From positions 1 through 64,000 of the forward strand of contig SFJH01000005.1 in NCBI GenBank assembly GCA_004555155.1: a stretch of 64,000 nt of DNA, in the 5' to 3' direction. The stretch's first letter is position 1. Every line of letters starts with the position of its first letter. The notes below the pieces were generated by a model. The model ran no database searches. It was given only the letters and a program-made list of their open reading frames with translations, and was not told where the DNA came from. Positions 8,824 to 17,036 of this stretch are shown here, piece after piece. This DNA comes from Clostridiales bacterium. Lineage in GTDB: Bacteria; Bacillota; Clostridia; Christensenellales; Aristaeellaceae. A program made the position numbers and the translations under genes.

Positions 8824-8867
8824 TTCATGTGTTACAATATGTCCATCAACTGAAAGGGGAAAAGAAA

Positions 8868-9392
8868 ATGACGGAATACGAAAAGGTTGAAAAGCTTCGC
8901 GAAAAGGCGAATGTGAGTTATGAAGAGGCGAAGGCCGCGCTGGAAGCCAGCGACTGGGATCTGCTGGACGCAATCGTGCTGCTGGAAAAGGAGGGCAGGA
9001 TGGAATCCGGCGCCGCGCGCCACTCCACCCAGGCCCAGGCTCCCGCAGAGGATCCCGCGACCGAGGACGGCAACCGCTTCAAGGCCCACGCCTCGGGCGT
9101 GTGGGCGCAGATCAAGCGCCTGATCCAGATCGGCAACGAAAACAACTTCGTGATTTCCCGCAAGGACGATCCTGTGCTGTCGCTGCCGGTGACCGTCATG
9201 GTGCTTCTTCTGCTGCTGATCAACGTATGGCTGTTTGTCGCGCTGGTGGTCGGCCTGTTCTGCGGGCTGCGCTACTCCATCCACGGAGAGCAGTTGGGCA
9301 AGCCCGAGGTCAACGAGGTGATGGACAAGGCGGCCAACGCCGCCGAGAACGTGCGCGAGACCGTGGAGGACAGCCTGCGCAGCGGAAAATAA
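8868..9392 (+). CDS. DUF4342 family membrane protein with N-terminal UBA-like domain
   Basis: 174 residues. The N-terminal 45 or so match the UBA/EF-Ts-like three-helix fold (VSYEEAKAALEASDWDLLDAIVLLEKEGR), followed by an Ala/Pro/Glu-rich linker. About residues 66-150 resemble DUF4342, with ARLKRL-like WAQIKRLIQIGNENNF and one hydrophobic segment (about 107-135), and then a charged Ala/Glu tail. The start was chosen at 8868 after AAAGGGGA; an ATG at 8829 lacks a good site. It sits 60 bp upstream of a response regulator/kinase pair and may be part of that envelope-sensing unit, though its molecular role is unknown. Confidence 0.75.
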   Translation: MTEYEKVEKLREKANVSYEEAKAALEASDWDLLDAIVLLEKEGRMESGAARHSTQAQAPAEDPATEDGNRFKAHASGVWAQIKRLIQIGNENNFVISRKDDPVLSLPVTVMVLLLLLINVWLFVALVVGLFCGLRYSIHGEQLGKPEVNEVMDKAANAAENVRETVEDSLRSGK

Positions 9393-9452
9393 TCACGACG
9401 GCAGGATTCTCCCGCCCCAACCCCGAATCTGTCTAGCAAGGAGATGATGCAC

Positions 9453-10135
<683 letters not shown>

Positions 10136-10139
<4 letters not shown>

Positions 10140-11416
10140 ACGAGACCAGACGCGTGCACTCCATCGCGCGCAAAATCAGCAATTCCTGGACGCTGCGCGC
10201 CTTCGGCATGCTGATCGCGCTGAATCTGGCGCTGACCGCCATTGCCTGCGCCGGGCTGATCTACTATTATGAATCCACCGCCATGAACGGCGAATGGGAT
10301 TCCCCGCTGGAGCGCAGCTTCCGCTGGGAACCCTTCGGCGAGGTGCAGACCCTTTCCGAAGCGGCATACCTGTTTCAGACCCCGGACGAAGAATGGCACG
10401 CCGTGGAAATCGCGCCGATCCTGAGCGTCGTCCTGCCCTGCACGCTGGCGCTGGGCGCGTTCGAGCTGCTGATGCTCATCTGCGAATCCCGCCGCGCCCG
10501 CCGCAAGGCGCGGAAGCTGCTGAAGCCCCTGGACAAGATCGCCCGGGAGATGGAGGCCGTCAGCCGCCTGCAGGCCGACAGCGCGCACTATGAAGACCGG
10601 CTGCGCGACCTGGAGGCCGCCATCGACAGCATCAGTCCCACCCGCCCCGACGCGCAGCTGCGCACCGGCGTACAGGAGCTGAGCGGCCTGGAATCCGCCA
10701 TCAACGGCCTGCTGCTGCGCATGCACGAATCCTACCGCCAGCAGGCGCAGTTCGTCTCCGACGCCAGCCACGAGCTGCGCACGCCCATCGCCGTCATTCA
10801 GGGCTACGCCCACATGCTCTCCCGCTGGGGCAAGGACGACGCGCAGGTTCTGGAAGAGTCCATCTCCGCCATTCAGTCCGAATCCGACTACATGAAGAAG
10901 CTGGTGGAGGAGCTGCTGTTTCTGGCCCGGGGCGAAATCGGCCGCAATCCGTTTGAACCCAGACAGCTCTCCCTCACCGCACTGATTCAGGAGGTCTGCG
11001 AGGAGAGCGCCATGATCGATCCCGACCACGAGTGGGTCTTTCACAGCGGCGAGGAGGTCTCCATCACCGCAGACAGCGCGATGCTCAAGCAGTGTGCCCG
11101 CGTGCTCTGCGAAAACGCGCAGAAGTACACGCCGAAGGGCGGGCAAATCACGCTTGCCGTATGCGAGGACGCCGATTGCGCACGGTTTTCCGTGCAGGAT
11201 GAGGGCATCGGCATCCGCCAGGGCGACATCATTCACATCTTTGACCGGTTCTATCGCTCCGATCCCGCCCGCGGGCGCAACAACGGCGGCTCCGGACTGG
11301 GACTGGCCATCGCAAAGTGGATTGTCGACCGCCACGACGGCTATTTTGAAGTTCTCTCGCGAGAGGAAATCGGCACGCGATTCACCGTATTGCTGCCGAA
11401 AAAACAGACGGTGTAA
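10136..11416 (+). CDS. Membrane sensor histidine kinase partnered with the OmpR-type regulator
   Basis: 426 residues. Two transmembrane segments (about 22-45 and 92-117) flank a short extracytoplasmic loop of about 45 residues, followed by a long juxtamembrane helix, HisKA with phosphorylated His212 in SHELRTP, and HATPase_c with N box (LCENAQKYTP), G1 (DEGIG), F box (FDRFYRSD) and G2 (GGSGLGLAI). The sensory loop is small, so the stimulus may be a membrane or envelope state. A strong terminator follows. Confidence 0.94.
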
Positions 11417-11423
11417 CGATAGA

Positions 11424-11466
11424 TCGGGCCGGCGGTATATACCGCCGGCCCGACAGTCTTTTTTCC
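11424..11466. terminator. Bidirectional intrinsic terminator
   Basis: A near-perfect 15-bp inverted repeat (11424-11453) is followed by CTTTTTT on the plus strand. It lies between the convergent kinase and symporter genes. Confidence 0.85.
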
Positions 11467-11483
11467 GGCAGCCGCCGGCCGGA

Positions 11484-12701
11484 TTACTTCTTGCCCAGCT
11501 TGCAGGTTTCCTTCATGGCCACGGCGCAGGCGATGTCGCCCAGCACGTTGCAGCAGGTCGCGCCCATATCGCACAGCGTGTTGATGCTGATGTAGACGCC
11601 CATGACGCCCGCAGGCAGTCCGGCAATCACGGACAGCGCCGCGAAGCAGGCGATGGCGCCGCCGGGAACGCCGGGGCAGCCGATGCTCAGCAGCGCATTG
11701 CTCAGCATCACGGTGATCATCATGCCCAGGCTGATTTCCACGCCGCAGGCGTTGGCGAAGAACACGATCATGAAGGACATCAGGATGGACACCGCGTCCA
11801 TATTGATGGTCGCGCCCAGCGGAAGCGCCAGCGAGGAGATCTCATTGGGCACGTCCAGATCGTCCGCGCACTTCTTGCTGATGGGCAGCGTGGCGGAGCT
11901 GGAGCAGGTGCCGAAGGCGTTCAGCGCGGCGGGCAGAACCTTGGTGAAGAAGCGGCGGAGACCGCACTTGCCGATGATCTTCACGATGCCGCCGTAGACG
12001 ATCAGCACATAGAGCAGGAAGGTGACGTACAGCGCAATGAGCACGCCGGCCAGTGCAATGATGGTGTCGCCGCCGTTGGCATAGACGACGCCCGCGATGG
12101 AGCAGAACACGCCCACGGGCGTGCAGTACATGACCCAGGAGACGATCTTCACGGAGATGTCGTTCACCGCTTCGGCTACCTTGACGAAGGGCGAGGCCTT
12201 CTGGCCCAGGGTCAGGCAGGCAATGCCCACGATGATGGCGAACACCAGCACCTGCAGCATATCGCCGTTTGCAAAGGAGGCGATGGGATTCGACGGGATC
12301 AGATTCTTGACCGTGTCCAGCAGGCTGGTAAACTTCGTGGCTTCAATGCTGCTCTCCACCATTTCGATGGCCACGCCCTTGCCCAGTCCCAGCGTCTGGG
12401 GCAGGAACAGGCCGAGCAGGCTGGCGAACACCGTGGTGCACACAAAGTAGAGCACAGACTGTCCGCCAACGCGGCCCGTCGCGGAGATACTGCCGATTCC
12501 CTGAATGCCCACGATCAGCGAACAGAACACCAACGGGTAGATCATCATGCGCAGCGCGTTCATGTAAAGCGAGCTGACCAGCTCAATGGCGGGCAGCGCC
12601 CATTCGCAGTGTCCCGGCATAAACAGGCCGAAGAGAATCCCCAGAATCAGGCCGATAAAGATTCTCCAGGTGATGTTGAGTGTCCTTTTGCTCTTTGTCA
12701 T
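11484..12701 (-). CDS. Dicarboxylate/amino acid:cation symporter family (DAACS); predicted neutral amino acid, probably methionine, uptake
   Basis: 405 residues with family hallmarks: CSSSATLP (hairpin 1, about 266-273), PLGATINMD (294-302), GCPGVPGG (hairpin 2, 341-348) and CDMGATCCNVLGD in the last helix. In characterised glutamate/aspartate carriers the last motif reads DMGRT and the arginine binds the acidic side chain. Here that position is Ala381, so an acidic substrate is unlikely. The leader is a T-box with a methionine specifier. The start at 12701 follows GGAGGGG; the open frame extends upstream through the riboswitch but that part is not coding. Confidence 0.88.
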   Translation of the reverse strand: MTKSKRTLNITWRIFIGLILGILFGLFMPGHCEWALPAIELVSSLYMNALRMMIYPLVFCSLIVGIQGIGSISATGRVGGQSVLYFVCTTVFASLLGLFLPQTLGLGKGVAIEMVESSIEATKFTSLLDTVKNLIPSNPIASFANGDMLQVLVFAIIVGIACLTLGQKASPFVKVAEAVNDISVKIVSWVMYCTPVGVFCSIAGVVYANGGDTIIALAGVLIALYVTFLLYVLIVYGGIVKIIGKCGLRRFFTKVLPAALNAFGTCSSSATLPISKKCADDLDVPNEISSLALPLGATINMDAVSILMSFMIVFFANACGVEISLGMMITVMLSNALLSIGCPGVPGGAIACFAALSVIAGLPAGVMGVYISINTLCDMGATCCNVLGDIACAVAMKETCKLGKK

Positions 12702-12721
12702 GACATACCCCTCCGTATCAA

Positions 12722-12996
12722 AATAAAAACGCCCGTCTTCCCTGATGCTGAGAAGACGAGCGATTTTTGCTCGTGGTACCACTTCAATTCGCTCCAGCGC
12801 AAAGCTGGAACCTCGTTCCGGCATCCGACAATGCCTCTCGCTGTAACGGGCGATCCCCGTCGTAACCTCAGCTTTCGCCTCGATACGCCGCTCCGGAGCC
12901 ATGTTCGCCCGTCTCCCGACATGCGCCCTTTCAGCCGACAGACGCTCTCTGTGATGCTTCGGACGGGTTACTCTTTCCTTCATCGCAATTTGATAT
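12722..12996 (-). promoter_or_regulatory. T-box riboswitch, methionine specifier (ATG), controlling the DAACS symporter
   Basis: Read on the minus strand, stem I contains the AGTA (12969-12972) and GAA (12904-12906) strands of the loop-E motif. The pattern GAA-N-specifier-purine then puts ATG at 12900-12902 in the specifier loop; a six-pair CCCGTC/GACGGG helix closes above it. An AGAGAG bulge motif lies around 12945-12952. The conserved T-box segment AAGTGGTACCACG is at 12772-12784; its TGGT pairs with ACCA, matching the A73 discriminator of tRNA-Met. A terminator helix (12731-12762) with a T-run (12722-12730) follows. Expected behaviour: uncharged tRNA-Met stabilises the antiterminator and turns on the symporter. 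Confidence 0.9.
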
Positions 12997-13002
12997 GCGT
13001 TC

Positions 13003-13031
13003 ATTATATCCGATCCGACCCAAAATGTCAA
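13003..13031 (-). promoter_or_regulatory. Consensus sigma-A promoter of the T-box/symporter unit
   Basis: Perfect TTGACA (13026-13031) and perfect TATAAT (13003-13008) with a 17-bp spacer on the minus strand. Transcription should start near 12996, at the base of T-box stem I. Such a strong promoter fits control by attenuation. Confidence 0.92.
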
Positions 13032-13186
13032 CATTCATTTTCCGATTCCGAGGAATGTTCGTGTTTCGAACGTGCTCCCGGTGCGGCTGCATCTTTCGCG
13101 AAAAAAGTGCGATTCTGCGCCGCGCTCCGGAATACCGGCAATGGATGAAACATACAATTTGGGTAGAAAGCAGACGAGGTGATAAA

Positions 13187-13873
13187 ATGAACACGAAGAA
13201 TGCGGAATTGATGCATGATCTTCGGATGCCTTTGCAGTTGATGGTGAGCTGTGCACAGCTGCTGGAGCTGGAGGTCGGCGAAAACGATCGGGCGCAGGAA
13301 TACATCCACCTGCTGATGAAAAACGCCCTGGAAATGCAGCGCATGCTGTCCGGCGCGCTGGAGCAGCAGCGTCCCGAAGCGGGCCCGGCCCGGTTTGTGC
13401 GCAGCGATCTGGTCGCGCGAACCTGGGAAACCTTCCACCGCTGCCGGCTGTACGCCGACCGGCGCAATGTGCGAATCGACTTCTTCGCAAACACCAACCG
13501 GCTGGAAATGGCGCTGGACGAGGAAAAGTACGACAGGATCCTGCTGAATTTGCTCTCCAACGCGCTGAAGTTCACGCCCGAAGGCGGATATGTGCGCATC
13601 ACCGTCCGGGCACTGAACGATTTTGCCGAGGTGGAAGTGGCGGACAACGGCTGCGGCATCGAGCCCGACCGGCTGGACTCCATTTTTGATCTGCACAAAA
13701 CCGACACCGGCTACGGCTTCGGACTGTACATCGCCCGCGAATATGCGCGGCGGATGGGCGGAACCCTGCGGGCGTCCTCCGAGCCGGAGCGCGGCAGCGT
13801 ATTCACCCTGCGCCTGCCAGTGCGTTCGGTGAAGGCGGCGCAGCAGGAGATTCCCGCGGCTTGTTCGGATTGA
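13187..13873 (+). CDS. Orphan soluble histidine kinase (HisKA-HATPase_c only)
   Basis: 228 residues with no membrane segment and no sensory domain. An H box HDLRMPLQ lies at residue 10 or so, and the ATPase part has an N box (LLNLLSNALKFTPEGG), G1 (DNGCGIEPD) and G2-like (GYGFGLYIAREY) motifs. Many kinases have T or S where this one has M in HDLRMP. No response regulator is adjacent. The start was chosen at 13187 after GAGGTGAT; the frame continues upstream without a ribosome-binding site. It may form heterodimers with other kinases or be an orphan; this is inference. Confidence 0.85.
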   Translation: MNTKNAELMHDLRMPLQLMVSCAQLLELEVGENDRAQEYIHLLMKNALEMQRMLSGALEQQRPEAGPARFVRSDLVARTWETFHRCRLYADRRNVRIDFFANTNRLEMALDEEKYDRILLNLLSNALKFTPEGGYVRITVRALNDFAEVEVADNGCGIEPDRLDSIFDLHKTDTGYGFGLYIAREYARRMGGTLRASSEPERGSVFTLRLPVRSVKAAQQEIPAACSD

Positions 13874-13995
13874 GCGCCGCGTTCGCAGATAGATCGGGAA
13901 GCATGTGCTCCCGGCGGCGGCCTTCTTTGAAGGCCGCCGCTTGTTTTTGCGCCGGAATTGTGGTAAAATGGCCCAAACGAAAGGAGATGTTCGAC

Positions 13996-14295
13996 ATGAA
14001 GATTTACGGTTCCGAAATCTGCAGCGGCTGCAGAGCCTTCAAGTCCCTGATGCTGGAGCGCGGCATCGAGGCGGAATTCATCGACATTACGGAAAACGTG
14101 GCGAACCTGCGCGCGTTTCTGCATCTGCGGGATACCGAATCCTGCTTTGATTCCATCCGCGCCGAAGGACGCATCGGCATTCCCGTATTTGTAAACGACG
14201 ACGGCGCGATCACGCTGGACGAGAACACCGCCCTGGCCTGGATCGGCCAGCCGCCGATGGAGCCGGAGGAGCCCGGCTGCGCGACCTGCAAATAA
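13996..14295 (+). CDS. Glutaredoxin-related thioredoxin-fold protein
   Basis: 99 residues with an N-terminal beta strand followed by a CSGC (CxxC) redox motif near residue 9-12, a cis-Pro loop GIPVF, and a C-terminal CATC. It resembles small bacterial glutaredoxin-like proteins that reduce disulfides or handle thiols; its partner is unknown. The start at 13996 lies nine bases after AAAGGAG, while the ATG at 13987 abuts the Shine-Dalgarno sequence. It is 122 bp downstream of the orphan kinase and next to convergent cysK. Confidence 0.8.
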   Translation: MKIYGSEICSGCRAFKSLMLERGIEAEFIDITENVANLRAFLHLRDTESCFDSIRAEGRIGIPVFVNDDGAITLDENTALAWIGQPPMEPEEPGCATCK

Positions 14296-14330
14296 CCTGG
14301 GCGACAGCACAATCATCCGGTCAAAACCCG

Positions 14331-14381
14331 AAAAGGCCTTCGGCTCTCCCCCATTTCCCAGGGGAGAAGCCGAAGGCCTTT
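14331..14381. terminator. Bidirectional terminator between the glutaredoxin-like gene and cysK
   Basis: A long inverted repeat (14331-14352 with 14360-14381, AAAGGCCTTCGGCT-type arms) has a T-rich exit on the minus strand and a shorter one on the plus strand. Confidence 0.8.
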
Positions 14382-14401
14382 CCGATTCATTCAGCCATTT
14401 C

Positions 14402-15331
14402 TCACGCAAACAGCGGCGTGGACAGATAGCGGTCGCCGGTGTCCGGCAGCAGCACGACGATGGTCTTGCCCTCGTTCTCGGGGCGCTTGGCCAGCTCGAT
14501 CGCCGCCCATACGGCCGCGCCGGCGGAGATGCCCACCAGCACACCCTCGTTCTGACCGATCTTCTTGCCGGTCTCGAAGGCGTCCTCATTGGTGACGGGA
14601 ATGATCTCGTCATAGATCTTCGTGTTCAGCACGTCGGGCACAAAGCCTGCGCCGATGCCCTGAATCTTGTGTGCGCCCGCGACGCCGGTGGAGAGCACCG
14701 CAGAGCTGGCCGGCTCCACGGCGACCACCTGCACGGAGGGCTTCTTCGACTTCAGATACTCGCCCACGCCGGTGATCGTTCCGCCGGTGCCAACGCCTGC
14801 GACGAAGACGTCCACTTCACCGTCGGTATCCTCATAGATTTCCGGGCCGGTGGTCTCGCGATGCGCCTTCGGATTCGACGGATTCACAAACTGTCCGGGA
14901 ATGAAGCTGTTCGGAATCTCCTCCGCCAGCTCGTTCGCCTTCGCTATCGCGCCCTTCATGCCCTTCGAGCCTTCGCTCAGCACCAGCTCCGCGCCATAGG
15001 CTTTCATCAGCTGGCGGCGCTCCACGGACATGGTCTCGGGCATGACGATGATGATGCGATAGCCGCGCGCCGCCGCCACAGCCGCCAGACCGATGCCGGT
15101 GTTGCCGGACGTGGGCTCGATGATCACGGAGCCGGGCTTCAGTTTGCCCTCGGCCTCCGCATCATCGATCATCGACTTTGCAATGCGGTCCTTTACGGAA
15201 CCGGCGGGGTTAAAATACTCCAGCTTGGCCAATACGCGCGCCTTCAGGCCCAGCGCCTTTTCCAGATGCGTCAGCTCGAGCAGCGGGGTCTTTCCGATCA
15301 ACTGATCCGCAGAAGTATAGATTCTGGACAT
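14402..15331 (-). CDS. cysK: Cysteine synthase (O-acetylserine sulfhydrylase)
   Basis: PLP enzyme making L-cysteine from O-acetylserine and sulfide. The 309 residues have the PLP lysine Lys47 in NPAGSVKDR, the substrate loop PTSGNTGIGLA, the phosphate-binding GVGTGGTITGVG and the late SAGAA motif. It is 41 bp downstream of the metY remnant and has a GGGAGG site eight bases before the ATG. It is probably transcribed from the metY promoter through its leader. Confidence 0.96.
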   Translation of the reverse strand: MSRIYTSADQLIGKTPLLELTHLEKALGLKARVLAKLEYFNPAGSVKDRIAKSMIDDAEAEGKLKPGSVIIEPTSGNTGIGLAAVAAARGYRIIIVMPETMSVERRQLMKAYGAELVLSEGSKGMKGAIAKANELAEEIPNSFIPGQFVNPSNPKAHRETTGPEIYEDTDGEVDVFVAGVGTGGTITGVGEYLKSKKPSVQVVAVEPASSAVLSTGVAGAHKIQGIGAGFVPDVLNTKIYDEIIPVTNEDAFETGKKIGQNEGVLVGISAGAAVWAAIELAKRPENEGKTIVVLLPDTGDRYLSTPLFA

Positions 15332-15372
15332 TCTTTTTTCCTCCCGTCAATATAAATAGATAATCAGGATAC

Positions 15373-15887
15373 TCAGTCTTTCAGGCTGTCGAAGCCCTTC
15401 TGCAGGTCGGCGATGATATCGTCGATGTGCTCGGTGCCGATGGACAGTCGGATGGTGTTGGGCTTGATGCCCTGATCCAGCAGCTCCTCCTCCGAAAGCT
15501 GGGAATGGGTGGTGGTGGCCGGGTGAATCACCAGGCTCTTCACGTCCGCCACATTGGCCAGCAGCGAGAAGATCTCCAGGCTGTCGATGAATCTGTGGGC
15601 TTCCTTCACGCCGCCCTTGATCTCAAAGGTGAAGATCGAAGCGCCGCCACGCCGCCTTCCAGCGCCGCAATGCGCTTCTCCAGAACATCCTGGGTGGAAT
15701 TGGTCAGGCGGCCATAGATGTTGCCCGCGTCGGCCAGCCCGAACCGGGCCGCCGCATGGGCGGAGTTCCTGAATACGTAAGAGGTGGTCTGATAGATCGG
15801 CACCGCGCGGGCGTCGGTGGCGGGATCGGGCTGCTCCTGACCTACGTGCAGCTGCAGGGTTTCAAACTTATACTTCTGATTGCTCAT
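15373..15887 (-). pseudogene. metY: O-acetylhomoserine sulfhydrylase (MetY) remnant: internal deletion plus frameshift
   Basis: The N-terminal part (start 15887 after AAGGAAGG) reads FETLQLHVGQEQPDPATDARAVPIYQTTSYVF and continues to ALEGGVAAL. The sequence then jumps near 15636-15650 into a different frame carrying the C-terminal part (SIFTFEIKGG, FSLLANVADVKSLVIHPATTTHSQL, ending at 15373). Intact MetY proteins are about 425 residues; only about 83 N-terminal and about 83 C-terminal codons remain. The PLP lysine region is absent. The junction contains GGCGCT, which fits both flanks, suggesting a deletion between short repeats. No functional enzyme can be made; an assembly error must be excluded. 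Confidence 0.88.
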
Positions 15888-15923
15888 CTTCGAACCTTCC
15901 TTTTTCATCTGTTTTCAGAATAC

Positions 15924-15963
15924 AAAAAACCGGGGTTGCTCTCCTACAAACAACTCCCGGGCA
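15924..15963 (-). terminator. Attenuator-type intrinsic terminator in the metY leader
   Basis: On the minus strand a GC-rich hairpin (about 15930-15962) is followed by TTTTTT (15924-15929), 37 bases before the metY start. Its 5' arm TGCCCGGGAG (complement of 15954-15963) is also complementary over 10 bases to CTCCCGGGCA inside the upstream leader ORF (16040-16049). An alternative pairing could therefore block termination. Confidence 0.75.
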
Positions 15964-15988
15964 AGAATCTGGCTGCACGACAACGCGC

Positions 15989-16102
15989 TCATTGCCGTAC
16001 GGACGCTGTGGACACGATCCATCGCCCGGCCATCCTACATGCCCGGGAGCTGCGCATTCGCTCTGCACGATTGATCTGTGCATGGTTCCAAGCTGCTGCC
16101 AT
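15989..16102 (-). CDS. Putative 37-residue leader peptide upstream of metY
   Basis: A short ORF begins ATG at 16102, seven bases after GGAGGT, and ends in TGA at 15989. The peptide starts MAAAWNHAQINRAERM and contains one Cys codon (codon 22) immediately after the segment (codons 18-21) complementary to the terminator arm. Its position between promoter and terminator is that of a translation-coupled attenuator. Three Met codons and one Cys codon are present but no tandem run, so the sensed signal is unclear. Coding status is inferred only from the ribosome-binding site and location. Confidence 0.45.
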   Translation of the reverse strand: MAAAWNHAQINRAERMRSSRACRMAGRWIVSTASVRQ

Positions 16103-16146
16103 TCGTTCCACCTCCATATCCGCGCAGTCCTCCGCTGATGGAAATC

Positions 16147-16175
16147 AGTATAGCACCATTTCCCCATTAAGTCAA
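16147..16175 (-). promoter_or_regulatory. Sigma-A promoter of the metY leader/cysK unit
   Basis: TTGACT (16170-16175) and TATACT (16147-16152), 17 bp apart on the minus strand, give a leader of roughly 250 bases before metY. Confidence 0.85.
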
Positions 16176-16224
16176 TAGGGATTGCGGAATTTTTTATCTG
16201 CCGGAAAATCCGGCAGATATCGCG

Positions 16225-16791
16225 TCAGTCCACGAAGTAGGTGTGGATGGTCTGATCGTAGGTGCGCAGCGACAGCAGATCCTGAACCGCCTCCACCGCG
16301 ATGGCCGCGCCGATGAGGCGGACGAGCACCAGTCCGGTGCCGAAGGGATGAACGATGATCAGAAGGCCCAGCACGCAGGAGACTGCCGCGCCGATGAGCG
16401 TGAGATACCAGGTTCTGCACCCCATGTGATGCAGATTGAACGCCGCCTGAATCTTCACGACGCCGCACACCAGCAGCGCAATGCCGAACAGCAGCGGCAC
16501 GATGGACAGCAGCACGTGCTTGAACACAATCAGCGCAGCGCCACCGCCGGCCAGCGCAATGCCCAGGCCGAGGTTCCACTCAAACACATCGAAGGGATCC
16601 CGGTTGAGGAAATAGCGGATGATCTTGAACACGCCCACGACGATCAGCGCCGCGCCGCAGATGTTCAGAATCAATCCCGTGGTGATGCCCGGCCAGATCA
16701 GCAATGCCAGTCCAAAGAGAAGCGTCGCACCGGCAACCACCCAGGCCGGCCAACCGTACATCCGCCGCCTGCGGGTATTCTTCGAGCTCAT
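16225..16791 (-). CDS. DUF308/HdeD-like integral membrane protein
   Basis: 188 residues with six predicted hydrophobic helices in three hairpin-like pairs, short loops and a basic N-terminus. This matches the HdeD/DUF308 family; E. coli HdeD is linked to acid resistance, but function here is unknown. It has a GAAAGGAG site before the ATG at 16791 and its own promoter. No canonical terminator follows: the hairpin at 16196-16218 is followed by A, not T, on the coding strand. Confidence 0.8.
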   Translation of the reverse strand: MSSKNTRRRRMYGWPAWVVAGATLLFGLALLIWPGITTGLILNICGAALIVVGVFKIIRYFLNRDPFDVFEWNLGLGIALAGGGAALIVFKHVLLSIVPLLFGIALLVCGVVKIQAAFNLHHMGCRTWYLTLIGAAVSCVLGLLIIVHPFGTGLVLVRLIGAAIAVEAVQDLLSLRTYDQTIHTYFVD

Positions 16792-16840
16792 AAAAACAAC
16801 TCCTTTCCAAGTCTGAAGCGCACAAAATCCACCCGCTTAT

Positions 16841-16868
16841 ATTATATCATCTTTTGGGAAAAATACAA
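16841..16868 (-). promoter_or_regulatory. Probable promoter of the DUF308 gene
   Basis: TTGTAT (16863-16868) and TATAAT (16841-16846) on the minus strand with a 16-bp spacer. Confidence 0.6.
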
Positions 16869-16913
16869 TGGGCGCGCGGAAGGTTAAAAGCCGATGAAAT
16901 CAGTCGGAATTGA

Positions 16914-16942
16914 TTGACGAATCGCGCAAACCGTGCTACAAT
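16914..16942 (+). promoter_or_regulatory. Promoter of the isc operon with possible IscR sites
   Basis: TTGACG (16914-16919) and TACAAT (16937-16942) are 17 bp apart. The octamer TCGGAATT occurs just upstream of the -35 box (16904-16911) and again downstream (16971-16978), and AATCA-N8-TGATT overlaps the -35 box. These repeats are candidate binding sites for the Rrf2-type regulator encoded by the first gene. Confidence 0.75.
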
Positions 16943-17036
16943 ACCCCTTGGAGAAGGCCGAGTGATTTGGTCGGAATTCTCCGTTGGAGACGTCTGAACC
17001 GCGTCTTCAAGGTCAAGAAAAGGAGGGCGGCGAAGC

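Noticed and set aside
12743..13034. N-terminal extension of the symporter frame through 12702-13034
   Set aside because: The region is the T-box leader and promoter; the true start has a strong ribosome-binding site at 12701, and the extension reads as low-quality protein.
16196..16218. Hairpin ATCTGCCGGA/TCCGGCAGAT after the DUF308 gene as a terminator
   Set aside because: On the coding (minus) strand the stem is followed by A residues; the T-run precedes the stem on the plus strand, so it is not a canonical terminator in either direction.
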